DNA from: Clostridiales bacterium
GTDB taxonomy: Bacteria > Bacillota > Clostridia > Lachnospirales > Lachnospiraceae
NCBI GenBank assembly: GCA_018365455.1
Contig: JAGZJZ010000027.1
Span: 22,077 to 86,076, forward strand
Direction of reading: 5' to 3'
Length of the DNA: 64,000 nt
The notes under the pieces were generated by a model. It was not told where the DNA came from. It made no database searches and saw nothing but the letters and a program-made list of their open reading frames with translations. Position numbers and translations under genes: made by a program. Of this stretch, positions 24,891-35,123 are shown in pieces (the stretch's first letter is position 1; every line of letters begins with the position of its first letter).

Positions 24891-26207
24891 ATGATGTTTT
24901 CAAAAGATTTTATGCTTGGAGCTGCGACAGCAGCACATCAGGTGGAGGGAAACAACATACACAGCGATTATTGGGTACAGGAACAGATACCACATTCTAT
25001 GTTTAATGAGACGTCCCTTGATGCAGTGGATCATTATAATCGGTATGAAGAGGATATTCATCTGATGGCAGAAGCAGGACTTAATACCTACCGTTTTTCA
25101 ATTGAATGGGCGAGGATCCAACCAGAACCGGATTCGTGGGATGAGGCAGAAGTAAAGCATTATTGTAATGTGTTGGACTGTTGCTATGCAAATCATGTGC
25201 GACCGATCGTTACCATGCATCATTTTTCGTCACCTAAATGGTTAATCAGTCAGGGCGGATGGGAAAACCCGGAAGTGGTAGGGAAGTTTGCTGCATATTG
25301 CAAGCGTTTAGCCAGTGAACTGGGTGATAAAATGGAATATGTCTGCACGATCAACGAGGCAAATATGCGTCTACAGCTGGCGGCATTAATGAAAGAAATG
25401 GTGCTGCGAATGGGAGGACAACAGGCAGATGCAGATAAAGAAATCGGTGATAAAAAGAGTGCAGCGAAAGAGAGTGATGTGCAAGTTGGCATCAATATGA
25501 ATAAAGAAAACATGATGCTTAGCATGATGGAGAGTGCGCAGGCCTTTGACATACAGAATCCCATGGATGTTCACACCTTTGTATCTCAGTGTACAACGGA
25601 GGGTGACCTTTTAGTAATGAAAGCACATGAAGCAGCAAGGGATGCAATGAAGGAAGCGTGTCCGCATCTGAAAATTGGCTTGACCTTATCATTACATGAT
25701 ATGCAGCCTTATCCCGGTGGCGAGGCATTTGCTGAAAAAGAATGGGATGAGGAATTTAAGCACTACCTGCCATATATTAAGGATGATGATTTTCTGGGCG
25801 TACAGTGTTATACCAGAAAGCGTTTTGATGAAAACGGTGGTGCGCAGGCAAAAGATGAATGTTTGCGGACACAGATGGGATATGAAGATTATCCTTTGGC
25901 GATTGTAAACGTAATTCGTAAGGTGGCAGAAGAATTCAAAGGTGATTTGATTATTACCGAAAATGGAATCGCAACGGCAGATGACAGCAGACGCTGCCAG
26001 TTTATCAAAGAAGTGACGGAAGGAATCCAGGCTTGTATAGACGATGGGATTCGGGTGAAAGGATATATGTACTGGTCACTCTTAGACAATTTTGAATGGC
26101 AGAAAGGCTATGGAATGAAATTTGGTCTAATCGGTGTGGACCGTAGCACTCAGACACGTTATCCCAAGGAAAGCCTTCAGGTGCTTGGAAGCTTAATGGA
26201 ACGATAA
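24891..26207 (+). CDS. GH1 beta-glucosidase-like glycoside hydrolase
   Basis: A 438-residue cytoplasmic TIM-barrel enzyme. GAATAAHQVEG opens the fold, the acid/base is Glu156 in TINEAN and the nucleophile is Glu357 in ITENGIA, so both catalytic acids are present. GH1 enzymes remove terminal beta-glucose, galactose or 6-phospho sugars; the absence of a PTS gene and the presence of a cation symporter favour unphosphorylated glycosides. It starts the operon after GAGAGGAG and is followed 27 bp later by the symporter. Confidence 0.9.
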   Translation: MMFSKDFMLGAATAAHQVEGNNIHSDYWVQEQIPHSMFNETSLDAVDHYNRYEEDIHLMAEAGLNTYRFSIEWARIQPEPDSWDEAEVKHYCNVLDCCYANHVRPIVTMHHFSSPKWLISQGGWENPEVVGKFAAYCKRLASELGDKMEYVCTINEANMRLQLAALMKEMVLRMGGQQADADKEIGDKKSAAKESDVQVGINMNKENMMLSMMESAQAFDIQNPMDVHTFVSQCTTEGDLLVMKAHEAARDAMKEACPHLKIGLTLSLHDMQPYPGGEAFAEKEWDEEFKHYLPYIKDDDFLGVQCYTRKRFDENGGAQAKDECLRTQMGYEDYPLAIVNVIRKVAEEFKGDLIITENGIATADDSRRCQFIKEVTEGIQACIDDGIRVKGYMYWSLLDNFEWQKGYGMKFGLIGVDRSTQTRYPKESLQVLGSLMER

Positions 26208-26234
26208 AAGTAAAAGAAATGAGGGGGAACAAAA

Positions 26235-27725
26235 ATGAGCAAGAAAGAGAAAAACACACAAAGTGACATCGATGGTGTACAGTATCGTCGGGCAAAAACA
26301 TGGCAGATTGCCTTAGCGCAGCTCAACAGCGGAGCGGCCATGTGTTTCTATTTGCTAATCGGTTATGCAAGCTACGTTGGAAACGTGGGATATGGTGTTG
26401 CAACCGCATTGGTTGGAATGATTATCACAGGTACCCGTATTTTTGATGGCATTACTGATCCGTTGATTGCGTTATTGATTGATAAAACGAACACACGGTT
26501 TGGAAAGCTTCGTCTTTTTATGTTTGGGGGCTGGCTGATTGAGACTCTGGCAGTATTCATGATGTTCAATTGGTTCAGCGACAAAGGGCATGGCATAGTT
26601 ACTTTTATTCTAGTGTACATGCTGTACATTATTGGCTACACAATGAATAATATGGCTGGTCAGGTCATCGGACCGGTGCTGACCAATGATCCGAAACAAA
26701 GACCGTTAGTAGGAGTGTGGTCAACTATTTACAACTACTTCATCCCGATGTGTATATCTATGGGGATTACAGTTGGAATCTTACCTAGATATGGAAATCA
26801 ATTTACCGCCCCGATGTTGGCTGCAGCTTGTACTTTTGCAGTAACCGTTTCCTTTATACTGGAGCTTTTGGCCTGCATAGGTGTTTCAACGGCAGATAAG
26901 ACGGAAAATTTTAAGGGAATCAGTACTAAGAGCAATCAGGAAGAAGTAAAGATCAAAGATATGATTACTATCCTTAAGACCAACCGCGCCCTTCAGACTT
27001 ATATTTTTGCTGCAACATCAGATAAACTAGCCATGCAGACGGCTGGGCAGGCAGTTGTCACGACCATGTTATATGGAATCATTATCGGTAATATGCAGCT
27101 TTCAACCATTGTCAATATGGTAGCCATGCTTCCTTCCATTATATTTGCTATTTACGGTGGACGCTATGCCGGAAAACATGGAAATAAAGAGTCAATTATT
27201 ACGTGGACACGCCTATGCATTATTACCACCGCTATTTTGATCGTATTTTTTGGAGTGACATCTTCCTGGACAGTGGGAAAGGTGATGCCACTGATGATAG
27301 TTTTCTTTGTTCTGACATTGTCTACAAATGGCTGTAAAATGTGTGTGACGACGGCAACCGGAGCTATGTTGGCGGATATTATCGATTATGAACTGGATCG
27401 TTCCGGTAAATATATGCCGGGCACGATGACAGGTGTTTATAGTTTTGTCGACAAGATGGTTTCCTCCCTGGGTGCAACGATTGCTACCGGAAGTGTGGCC
27501 GTAATTGGTTATACAGCAGTAATGCCACAGCCAACCGATAAGAGAACACCTGCAATCTTTATAATGGCGTTGGTATTGACCTATGGTCTGCCAATTCTTG
27601 GTTGGATCTGTACATTGGCTGCACTTAAATTTTCACCATTATCTAAAGAGAAGATGGTAGAGGTGCAGCAAAATATTCAGGAGAAGAAAGCACAGGCGGA
27701 AGCAGAAGAAGAGTCATTCGCTTAA
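26235..27725 (+). CDS. GPH-family sugar:cation symporter (MFS)
   Basis: A 496-residue integral membrane carrier with about twelve predicted helices. The segment GTRIFDGITDPLIALLIDKTNTRFGKLR is the hallmark of glycoside-pentoside-hexuronide symporters. The later DYELDRSGKYMPGTMTGVYSF matches their second conserved region. It ends in a Glu/Lys-rich cytoplasmic tail. AGGGGGAA precedes the ATG. It would import intact glycosides for the cytoplasmic GH1, GH78 and GH2 enzymes of the same operon. Confidence 0.92.
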   Translation: MSKKEKNTQSDIDGVQYRRAKTWQIALAQLNSGAAMCFYLLIGYASYVGNVGYGVATALVGMIITGTRIFDGITDPLIALLIDKTNTRFGKLRLFMFGGWLIETLAVFMMFNWFSDKGHGIVTFILVYMLYIIGYTMNNMAGQVIGPVLTNDPKQRPLVGVWSTIYNYFIPMCISMGITVGILPRYGNQFTAPMLAAACTFAVTVSFILELLACIGVSTADKTENFKGISTKSNQEEVKIKDMITILKTNRALQTYIFAATSDKLAMQTAGQAVVTTMLYGIIIGNMQLSTIVNMVAMLPSIIFAIYGGRYAGKHGNKESIITWTRLCIITTAILIVFFGVTSSWTVGKVMPLMIVFFVLTLSTNGCKMCVTTATGAMLADIIDYELDRSGKYMPGTMTGVYSFVDKMVSSLGATIATGSVAVIGYTAVMPQPTDKRTPAIFIMALVLTYGLPILGWICTLAALKFSPLSKEKMVEVQQNIQEKKAQAEAEEESFA

Positions 27726-27749
27726 GGGTACAGGGAGGTATAAATTTAA

Positions 27750-30281
27750 ATGAAAGCAATTAAACTCAAGACAGAACGCCTGGTGAATCCACTTGGAATT
27801 GACATCAAACAGCCGTCTTTATCATGGATTTGCCAAGATGGAATTACTCAGACTGCATATGAAATAGAAGCGGTATCAGATGGTTGCATCATCTGGAAAA
27901 GCGGGAAAGTATCAACAAATAAAATGCAGGTGATCTTTGGTGAAGTACTGGAAAGTAAGCAGCGGGTAAGCTGGAAAGTCCGTCTTTGGGATGAAGCGGA
28001 TACGGTTGGAGAATGGAGCGAGGAAGCTTTTTTCGAAGCGGGTATTTTGGATGCTGCGCAGTTTGTGGCAAAGTGGATAAATCCGGAATTGGTTAGTGAT
28101 CCATGTATACATATGCCGGCCAGTTATTTGCAGACAACTTTTAAGGCACCCCTTGGAAGTCAGGCGCGACTGTACATCACCTGTCACGGGCTGTATGAAG
28201 CATATCTGAACGGTCTGAGGGTGGGCGACTTCGTGCTTGCACCGGGAAGCGATACCTATAATAAAAAACTGACCTATCAAACTTACGATGTAACTGAGCT
28301 GGTGAAAGAAGGAAAGAATGATGTCCAGGTGATCTTAGGGGATGGATGGTATCGCAGCTGCTCCGGTGTGGATGGAGAGAGAAATCTCTTTGGTGAAGAT
28401 ATTGCGCTGTACTTTCAGTTGGAAGTTGATGGTGTGCCAGTTTGCATTTCAGATGAAAAATGGCAGGCAACTCAGGATGGCCCAATTCGTGAAAATGATA
28501 TGCAGCAAGGTGAAATATATGATGCCCGGAAGGAGAGTTTGACAAGTTGGCATGAAGTGAAGGTGCAAGATTTCCAGATCACCCATTTCAAAGGTTCAAA
28601 CTCAGTACCTGTCGTGGAACAGGAACGTTTTGCCGGAAAGATAATGATTACACCGAACGGTGAAACGGTGATTGATTATGGACAGAACCTGGCAGGTTAT
28701 GTGGAATTTACCGTGGATGCGAAGGAAGGCCAGACTCTCATCATGACCCATGGTGAATCGCTGGATGAAAATGGGAATTTTACAATTGAGAATTTTCAGG
28801 ACCGTAAACGACATAAAGAAGGAGAGATAAAGCAGCGTGTGGAATTGATCTGTAGAAATGGCCGAAACCATTATAAATCTAAATTTACTATTTGGGGGTT
28901 CCGCTATGCGAAAATAGAAACCGATATAGATTTGGCCACAGCTACCTTTACTTCCATTGCCGTATATTCCAATATGGAGCAAACTGGGAGCTTCCAGTGC
29001 TCCAATGAAGATGTGAATCAGCTGGTGTGCAACAGCATCTGGAGTATGAAATCCAATTTTTGCGACATGCCAACCGATTGTCCAACCAGAGAGCGTGCAG
29101 CGTGGACAGGGGACATGGGAATCTTTATTGAAACAGGACTCTTTTTTGCTGATTGTTATCCGGTCGTGCGAAAATGGCTGAGTGAGTGCCGCTTGAATCA
29201 GTATGATGATGGAAAACTTGCGATTATCGCACCGCCAAATAACCCAATGAGTCAATACGCCGGAATGTTAGCCTCTTCGGTTGGCTGGGGTGATGCAAGC
29301 ATAATTGTGCCATATACCTTGTATAAACGGTTTAATGATGTACGCATTTTGGAAGAAAATTATGAAATGATGCAAGGATGGTATGGATTTTTAGAGAACC
29401 GCGCAAAGCAGATCAATGAGCAAAACACGATTGAAAAAGAAAATCCCTATGCAATGTATACCATAGACTCGGGGGTTGACTTTGGCGAGTGGTGCGAGCC
29501 GGGTGTCTCGGCGATGGCAGCTATGTCGAAGCCGCAATATAAAGTGGCTACAGCATATTTTGCCCGTTCCGGCAGAATGCTGGCAGAAATTGCTGAGGTC
29601 CTTGGACGAAGCGAAGATGCCGCACATTACCGGGATACCGCAGAGAATGCTGCAAAGGCATTTCATTTTGTAGCGACTGATAACGGAAAGATCCATTCGG
29701 ATCGCCAGGCAGAGTATGTACGCGCCATCGCGTTTGATTTACTGAGCGAGGAAGAAATCAAAGCGGCGGCAGCAGAATTAAATGGAAAAATCATAGAGAA
29801 TGACTATCACCTAAATACCGGGTTTCTATCGACACCGTCGCTGTGCAGTGTATTGGCGGAGTATGGATATCAGGAAACGGCTTATCGTTTACTACTACAG
29901 GATACGATGCCGGGGTGGTTGTATGAAGTGAAAAAAGGTGCTACTTCCATTTGGGAAACCTGGGATGGCATCAATGAAAAAGGTGAAGTTAGTGCATCGC
30001 TGAATCACTATTCCTACGGTGCTGTTTGCGGGTGGCTGTTTGCCGGCGTGTGCGGTATTCAGGTGGAAAATGATAGAATAAAGATAGCTCCACAACCACA
30101 TCAGCTACTGGGATATGCTAAAGCGGTTTATCAGTCTTCGATGGGGGAAATTGTCAGCGCATGGAAATATGAGCAGGATCAGTTTTTTTATGAAATCACG
30201 GTTCCAGCCAATGCAAAGGCAGAAGTATGTTTACCGGATGGCAGACATGAGTTCGTGACAACAGGCGTTCATCATTTTTAA
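27750..30281 (+). CDS. GH78 alpha-L-rhamnosidase
   Basis: An 843-residue cytoplasmic enzyme with the usual GH78 order: an N-terminal Fn3-like domain (PLGIDIKQPSLSWIC), two beta-sandwich Bac_rhamnosid domains (TCHGLYEAYLNGLRVGDFVLAPG is the classic motif), the (alpha/alpha)6 catalytic barrel and a C-terminal beta domain. DCPTRERAAWTGD (about 442-454) and SIWETWDG (about 733-740) carry the catalytic carboxylates. It releases terminal rhamnose from plant glycosides. It follows the symporter by 24 bp. Confidence 0.93.
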   Translation: MKAIKLKTERLVNPLGIDIKQPSLSWICQDGITQTAYEIEAVSDGCIIWKSGKVSTNKMQVIFGEVLESKQRVSWKVRLWDEADTVGEWSEEAFFEAGILDAAQFVAKWINPELVSDPCIHMPASYLQTTFKAPLGSQARLYITCHGLYEAYLNGLRVGDFVLAPGSDTYNKKLTYQTYDVTELVKEGKNDVQVILGDGWYRSCSGVDGERNLFGEDIALYFQLEVDGVPVCISDEKWQATQDGPIRENDMQQGEIYDARKESLTSWHEVKVQDFQITHFKGSNSVPVVEQERFAGKIMITPNGETVIDYGQNLAGYVEFTVDAKEGQTLIMTHGESLDENGNFTIENFQDRKRHKEGEIKQRVELICRNGRNHYKSKFTIWGFRYAKIETDIDLATATFTSIAVYSNMEQTGSFQCSNEDVNQLVCNSIWSMKSNFCDMPTDCPTRERAAWTGDMGIFIETGLFFADCYPVVRKWLSECRLNQYDDGKLAIIAPPNNPMSQYAGMLASSVGWGDASIIVPYTLYKRFNDVRILEENYEMMQGWYGFLENRAKQINEQNTIEKENPYAMYTIDSGVDFGEWCEPGVSAMAAMSKPQYKVATAYFARSGRMLAEIAEVLGRSEDAAHYRDTAENAAKAFHFVATDNGKIHSDRQAEYVRAIAFDLLSEEEIKAAAAELNGKIIENDYHLNTGFLSTPSLCSVLAEYGYQETAYRLLLQDTMPGWLYEVKKGATSIWETWDGINEKGEVSASLNHYSYGAVCGWLFAGVCGIQVENDRIKIAPQPHQLLGYAKAVYQSSMGEIVSAWKYEQDQFFYEITVPANAKAEVCLPDGRHEFVTTGVHHF

Positions 30282-30297
30282 AGGAAGGGAAAAAATT

Positions 30298-32538
30298 ATG
30301 CGTAATACGATATTATTGGATAATGGCTGGCAGTTTGTAAAAACAGCTGCCAGTGCCTATGCAGCATGGGAGACTTCAGGAGAAGCAGTAACCCTCCCCC
30401 ACACATGGAATGCCATAGATGGGCAGGATGGTGGTAATGATTATTATCGTGGACTCTGCTGGTATACGAGAAAATTGGACATAACCGAAGTGGCAGATGG
30501 ACAGTCTTTGGCAGAATTAAAGAAGGAGAAGGAGATCTGGCTGGAATTCTGCGGTGCCGCGATGACGGCTGAAATATATCTGAATGGAGAAAAAAGGATA
30601 ATTCACGAAGGTGGATATTCGACCTTTAGGGTAAATCTGACTGAATATCTGCAGGAAGAGAACCAGTTGACAGTTTCGGTGGATAATTCGGACAATGACC
30701 GGGTATATCCGCAAAAAGCCGACTTCACCTTTTATGGTGGTCTTTACCGGGAAGTGAACCTGCTGATTGTACCAAAAGCACATTTTGCCCTTGGCTATGC
30801 CGGCGGATCGGGCATCAAGATAACGCCGGAGGTGGTCGGAAAGGATGCAAAAGTAACCGCCGAAGCCTGGATAGAAGGTGTGGCAGAGAAGGTTACTTTT
30901 GTAATCGGTGACATGATACAGGATGCCCAAATCATAGACGGACACGCAGAGACGGTATTTACCATTGAAAATGTACATCTTTGGGATGGCATCAATGATC
31001 CATATCTGTACACCATGAAAGCGGATATTTGTCAGAATGATGAAGATGGTGACAGCATTACTACTAAATTTGGTTGTCGCACCATCAAATTTGACCCACA
31101 GGAAGGATTCTTCCTAAATGGTCGCAGCTACCCGCTGCGTGGAGTTTCACGTCATCAGGACCGTCTGGGGACGGGAAATGTCCTGACGAAAGATATGCAG
31201 ATAGAGGATCTGGAAATTATCCGGGAAATCGGTGCAAATACCATCCGTTTGGCGCATTATCAGCATAGTCAGTTTTTTTACGATCTGTGCGATGCTTGCG
31301 GTATGATTCTCTGGGCAGAGATTCCTTACATCACCCAGCATATGCCAAACGGCAGGGTAAATACCTTAAGTCAGATGCGAGAGTTGGTGGTGCAAAATTA
31401 TAATCACCCATCGATTGTCTGCTGGGGATTATCGAATGAAATTTCTGCAAGTGGCGGCGTAACCGATGATTTGATGGAAAACCACCGGTTATTAAATGAT
31501 CTGTGCCATAGTCTGGACGCGACCCGGCCGACCACAATGGCCCATGCATTTATGCTGGAGACGGACAGTCCGCTATTAGAAATACCTGATATTGCCAGTT
31601 ATAATCTGTACTTTGGCTGGTATCTGGGCGAGCTGGAACAAAACAACAGTTTCTTTGATGAGTATCATGCGACTTACCCAAAACGATGTATCGGTTTTTC
31701 TGAGTATGGTGCAGATGCCAATCCGGCATTTCATTCATCAAATCCGGAGCGCGGTGATTATACCGAAGATTATCAGTGTGTTTACCATGAACATATCATT
31801 AGGATGATAGAGGAGCGTCCGTATCTCTGGGCGACCCATGTCTGGAACATGTTTGACTTTGCGGCAGATGGAAGAGACGAGGGGGGGAAGAACGGTCAGA
31901 ATCAAAAAGGGCTGGTTACCATGGATCGAAGGTTGAAAAAGGATGCGTTCTATCTGTATAAGGCATATTGGAGCCAGAAAGCATTTGTCCACTTGTGTGG
32001 CAGCCGATATGTGGATCGGGCAGAGGCAGTAACCCAGGTAAAGGTCTATTCCAATCAGCCGGAAGTGACCCTATATGTAGATGGGGAGCCGATTGAGACA
32101 CAAAAGGGGAAACGGGTATTTTGCTTTGCAGTGCCCATCAGTGGCAATCATACCGTGCAAGCTCTGGCGGGACAATGCACTGATGCAATGGCGATTCGCA
32201 AGGTAGAAAAACCAAATCAGGATTATCGGTTCGGAACAGCCGGAGACCTTGTCAACTGGTTCGACAAAGATGATTTTAAAGAGGGATATTTTTCAATCAA
32301 AGATACGCTGGCAACATTGCAGAGCCATCCCCAGACAGGAGCAATCATGGGAGCGATGATGGCACAGACATCTGCCGGCCGGGGTGATGTGGCCGAAAGT
32401 GTAAAGGATAACCCGAACCTGATAAAAATGATGGGAGATATGACTTTGGAGAGTATGTTAAAGCAGGTCGGAGACGTCATGAGTCAGGAGCAGGTAAAGG
32501 CTTTGAATGCAACATTGCAGCAGATTCCGAAACAATAG
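30298..32538 (+). CDS. GH2 beta-galactosidase/beta-glucuronidase-like enzyme with C-terminal extension
   Basis: A 746-residue cytoplasmic GH2 enzyme. The sugar-binding domain has LPHTWNAIDGQDGGNDYYRG. The immunoglobulin-like domain and TIM barrel follow, with acid/base Glu381 in GLSNEIS and nucleophile Glu469 in FSEYGAD. The last about 90 residues, after the normal GH2 end, form a Met/Gln-rich helical tail (GAIMGAMMAQ... MMGDMTLESML), which is not part of the standard fold. The exact sugar (galactose, glucuronate, other) cannot be fixed. It starts 17 bp after the rhamnosidase gene. Confidence 0.88.
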   Translation: MRNTILLDNGWQFVKTAASAYAAWETSGEAVTLPHTWNAIDGQDGGNDYYRGLCWYTRKLDITEVADGQSLAELKKEKEIWLEFCGAAMTAEIYLNGEKRIIHEGGYSTFRVNLTEYLQEENQLTVSVDNSDNDRVYPQKADFTFYGGLYREVNLLIVPKAHFALGYAGGSGIKITPEVVGKDAKVTAEAWIEGVAEKVTFVIGDMIQDAQIIDGHAETVFTIENVHLWDGINDPYLYTMKADICQNDEDGDSITTKFGCRTIKFDPQEGFFLNGRSYPLRGVSRHQDRLGTGNVLTKDMQIEDLEIIREIGANTIRLAHYQHSQFFYDLCDACGMILWAEIPYITQHMPNGRVNTLSQMRELVVQNYNHPSIVCWGLSNEISASGGVTDDLMENHRLLNDLCHSLDATRPTTMAHAFMLETDSPLLEIPDIASYNLYFGWYLGELEQNNSFFDEYHATYPKRCIGFSEYGADANPAFHSSNPERGDYTEDYQCVYHEHIIRMIEERPYLWATHVWNMFDFAADGRDEGGKNGQNQKGLVTMDRRLKKDAFYLYKAYWSQKAFVHLCGSRYVDRAEAVTQVKVYSNQPEVTLYVDGEPIETQKGKRVFCFAVPISGNHTVQALAGQCTDAMAIRKVEKPNQDYRFGTAGDLVNWFDKDDFKEGYFSIKDTLATLQSHPQTGAIMGAMMAQTSAGRGDVAESVKDNPNLIKMMGDMTLESMLKQVGDVMSQEQVKALNATLQQIPKQ

Positions 32539-32551
32539 AGGAAACGAAAAA

Positions 32552-33415
32552 ATGGAAATGAAAAAAACGGTAAAAGCAGTTCAGATGATTCAGCTCGGCA
32601 CAGTCATGGGAAGCGAAAAGAAAGCAAAAGAGACCATGCGGTTAATGAAAGAGGCCGGATATGACGGAATCGAACTGAATGGCTTTATGATTAAAAAAAT
32701 GCCCATAATTGTCCGTATCCTGACCACACTTGCCAGAATGCCGATGGGAAAGACCGGCAAATTGGATTGGGAAAAGCTGATGGCCGAGTCTGATTTAAAG
32801 GTGGTCAGTGTACATGAAGACCTGGGAAGCTGCATGCGGGCACCGGAGGATATTATCGCCGAAGCAAAGGTCTTTGATACCAAATATATTGTGGTGACTG
32901 GGATGCACCAGTTTGACTATTCAGATAAAGCGGCGGTGCTGGAGTTGATCGAGAAACTGAATCATGTAGGAAAAATTTTTGCAGAAGGAGGTATTTCCCT
33001 GTTATACCATAATCACAACTGTGAATTTCGCAAGGTAGGGTCAGGAAAAACGGCCTACGACTTGATTCTAGAGAAGACTAATCCGAAGTATGTTAACTTT
33101 GAATTTGATTCCTACTGGCCAACTGAAGCAGGTGTAGATGTGCTGCCATTAATGGAGCGGCTAGGTGAACGGATGAAGCTGTACCACATCAATGACCGCG
33201 GAAGCCGTGTGAGTGGAAGGACTAGCTCGATTCTTAAGTCAGATAGCATGGAGTTGGGATATGGGAACATGAATCTTACGATGATGGTGGAACAAGCGAA
33301 GAAAGCCGGCGTTGACGCGGTGATTCTGGAGAGCCATAAAAACTGGGTGGATAAATCGCCGATAAAGTCATTTCAGATGAGTGCGGAGTTTATGAACAAA
33401 TATGTGACTTTTTAA
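32552..33415 (+). CDS. Sugar phosphate isomerase/epimerase-like TIM barrel
   Basis: A 287-residue xylose-isomerase-like (AP-endonuclease 2 fold) protein. Motifs are AGYDGIELNGF, VVSVHEDLG, LLYHNHNCEF (metal His), NFEFDSYWPTEAGVD (metal Asp/Glu) and YHINDRG. The family covers sugar epimerases and isomerases, inosose dehydratases and glycoside-modifying enzymes. In this operon it probably acts on a released sugar. The ATG at 32552 overlaps nothing and has GAGG upstream; an earlier in-frame start lies inside the GH2 gene. Confidence 0.85.
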   Translation: MEMKKTVKAVQMIQLGTVMGSEKKAKETMRLMKEAGYDGIELNGFMIKKMPIIVRILTTLARMPMGKTGKLDWEKLMAESDLKVVSVHEDLGSCMRAPEDIIAEAKVFDTKYIVVTGMHQFDYSDKAAVLELIEKLNHVGKIFAEGGISLLYHNHNCEFRKVGSGKTAYDLILEKTNPKYVNFEFDSYWPTEAGVDVLPLMERLGERMKLYHINDRGSRVSGRTSSILKSDSMELGYGNMNLTMMVEQAKKAGVDAVILESHKNWVDKSPIKSFQMSAEFMNKYVTF

Positions 33416-33466
33416 CAGGCATTTAAGATGTGCATAAAGTAGAGGCTGCAAAGTAGAAAGGAAGGA

Positions 33467-35044
33467 ATGATGTTAATTGAAAATACAGAATATGGTCGCA
33501 TTGAAATCACAGACATTCCGCTGCCAGACGGAATTGATACAAATATAAACGGGACCTATACTTTTTCCGGGCGTGTATTAGTATCTGTGAGAGAACCTGA
33601 AAAAGATGAAAACTGGTATCGGGTGTTTACAATATCAGAGGATGGTTTGGACCTCTGTGAACTATTTGATGGAGTAATCCCAATGAAAAAGGGAGCCAAC
33701 GGAATCCGCTGGATGTGTTATTCCGATAATAAACGGATCTTGCTGGGGGACTATGTGTTAGAATGCACACCAGATCTGGATCGATGTACCTCGTGCGAGT
33801 TAGTGGAAGTGGTATTTCCAGAAGAGATCTACAAAATCCCAGGGTTATTTATGAGATGGTCCGAACCATTGATTGCGCCTGACAATGAGCATATATGCTT
33901 CTCTTCCCTAACAGGGAACGGAGTTTTTAATTTTCTGGGAAGCCTGGTGAGAAAGGAATCCCATTATGAAATGGAAGATATGTGTATCATCAGTACTGTG
34001 AATGAAGTCGAACCAGATTTGGAAAATGAGGGATTTTTCCGTACCCAGGTAAGCAGAGGAGGGGAAGTAAAACAGTTTGTAAGAGGAGGAAGAGGTCTTA
34101 CGCTGGCTGGTGGGGGAACCTGCATTACGGAAAGTACTCTGCAGATGCTGGATACAGAAGAGGTTGCTCAGATTACAGAAACACTTGGCTATGAAGAAAC
34201 GGCTATCTTTTCTCCAAATGAGCAGTATGCAGTCTGTATGTCACCAAGATTTTCACCGAAGACGGACTGTGGGGTACTGGGGGTTGTGCCACTGCATAAG
34301 GATAATATCACACGGAGAAAATATTTGAATGTGTTGTATCAGTATGCGATTTCAGGAGTCCGTTATGAAAAAGCCGGTAATATTGGTCCGGTACTGATTG
34401 ATGTCCAGCGTTCTATGAGTGAGGGAAGAGCTCACGAGGGGATAAATTTAAGTGATCCGGAAGGAAAATGGGTGTATTATTCTCCTATGAGCTGGCATCC
34501 GGACAGTACAAAGGCAATGTGGAACGAAAGTACCCGGTTAATAGAAGGAAAAGTAAAAAGCAGACTGCGCAAATGCAGGCTTTTGGATGTGCAGCCGTCA
34601 AAGCCTGAAATGTGGGGAGTGACTCCGGGAAAAAAAGAGATACCTTATGCGCTGCCAATGGAATATGCCAGAATGCAGACAGAACCACCATATCCCGTAA
34701 AAATAAAAGGCGTATGTGGCATAGTTTTAAACTCTTATATAGCGGGTGATACAGTAGAAACCAGATATGACCACTACAGTGAAGACGGAAAGACCTTTTA
34801 TGATGGATGGATCCGGGTAAAAGCCCCGGCCAACATGTTTTTGCCTGAAGAGACGGTCATTTGGAGCAATCTTCAAGTAACAGGAGAACATACGGGGCAG
34901 ATGAAATTGAGGATTACATTTTTACCGGACAGTAGATTTCAGGTACATCTTGCAAAAGATATGGATGAGGATGGGAAACCGAAATCTTATGGTTTTGCAG
35001 AATATGATGGACTTAGGAGAAACGTAGAAGATATGGCTGACTAA
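33467..35044 (+). CDS. Unknown 525-residue protein, probable beta-propeller
   Basis: No family recognised. The protein has no signal peptide and consists of many short strand-like repeats with recurring SPxxxY and WHPDS phrases: APDNEHICFSSL, FSPNEQYAVCMSP, YYSPMSWHPDSTKAMWNES. This pattern suggests a WD/TolB-like propeller in the first 380 residues. A separate C-terminal beta region (TRYDHYSEDGKTFYDGW... TFLPDSRFQVHLAKD) follows. AGGAAGGA precedes the start at 33467. It is the last gene of the rhamnoglycoside operon, so a lyase or binding role on a glycan or aglycone is possible. Confidence 0.6.
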   Translation: MMLIENTEYGRIEITDIPLPDGIDTNINGTYTFSGRVLVSVREPEKDENWYRVFTISEDGLDLCELFDGVIPMKKGANGIRWMCYSDNKRILLGDYVLECTPDLDRCTSCELVEVVFPEEIYKIPGLFMRWSEPLIAPDNEHICFSSLTGNGVFNFLGSLVRKESHYEMEDMCIISTVNEVEPDLENEGFFRTQVSRGGEVKQFVRGGRGLTLAGGGTCITESTLQMLDTEEVAQITETLGYEETAIFSPNEQYAVCMSPRFSPKTDCGVLGVVPLHKDNITRRKYLNVLYQYAISGVRYEKAGNIGPVLIDVQRSMSEGRAHEGINLSDPEGKWVYYSPMSWHPDSTKAMWNESTRLIEGKVKSRLRKCRLLDVQPSKPEMWGVTPGKKEIPYALPMEYARMQTEPPYPVKIKGVCGIVLNSYIAGDTVETRYDHYSEDGKTFYDGWIRVKAPANMFLPEETVIWSNLQVTGEHTGQMKLRITFLPDSRFQVHLAKDMDEDGKPKSYGFAEYDGLRRNVEDMAD

Positions 35045-35079
35045 ACTCCTCAGCCACTTTCAAAATGAAATAGTATGTC

Positions 35080-35123
35080 GCCGAGGCAGTATAACTCACA
35101 TGAGCTATTCTGCCTCGGCTTTT
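35080..35123 (+). terminator. Rho-independent terminator of the rhamnoglycoside operon
   Basis: GCCGAGGCAG (35080-35089) and CTGCCTCGGC (35110-35119) form a perfect 10-bp stem, extended inward by TAACTC/GAGCTA-type pairing, and TTTT follows. Confidence 0.88.

Noticed and set aside
32552..33415. 3-keto-glycoside C-deglycosylation system (TIM barrel plus Gfo/Idh oxidoreductase)
   Set aside because: The two genes are in separate loci 15 kb apart and the small partner subunit of such systems is not present.
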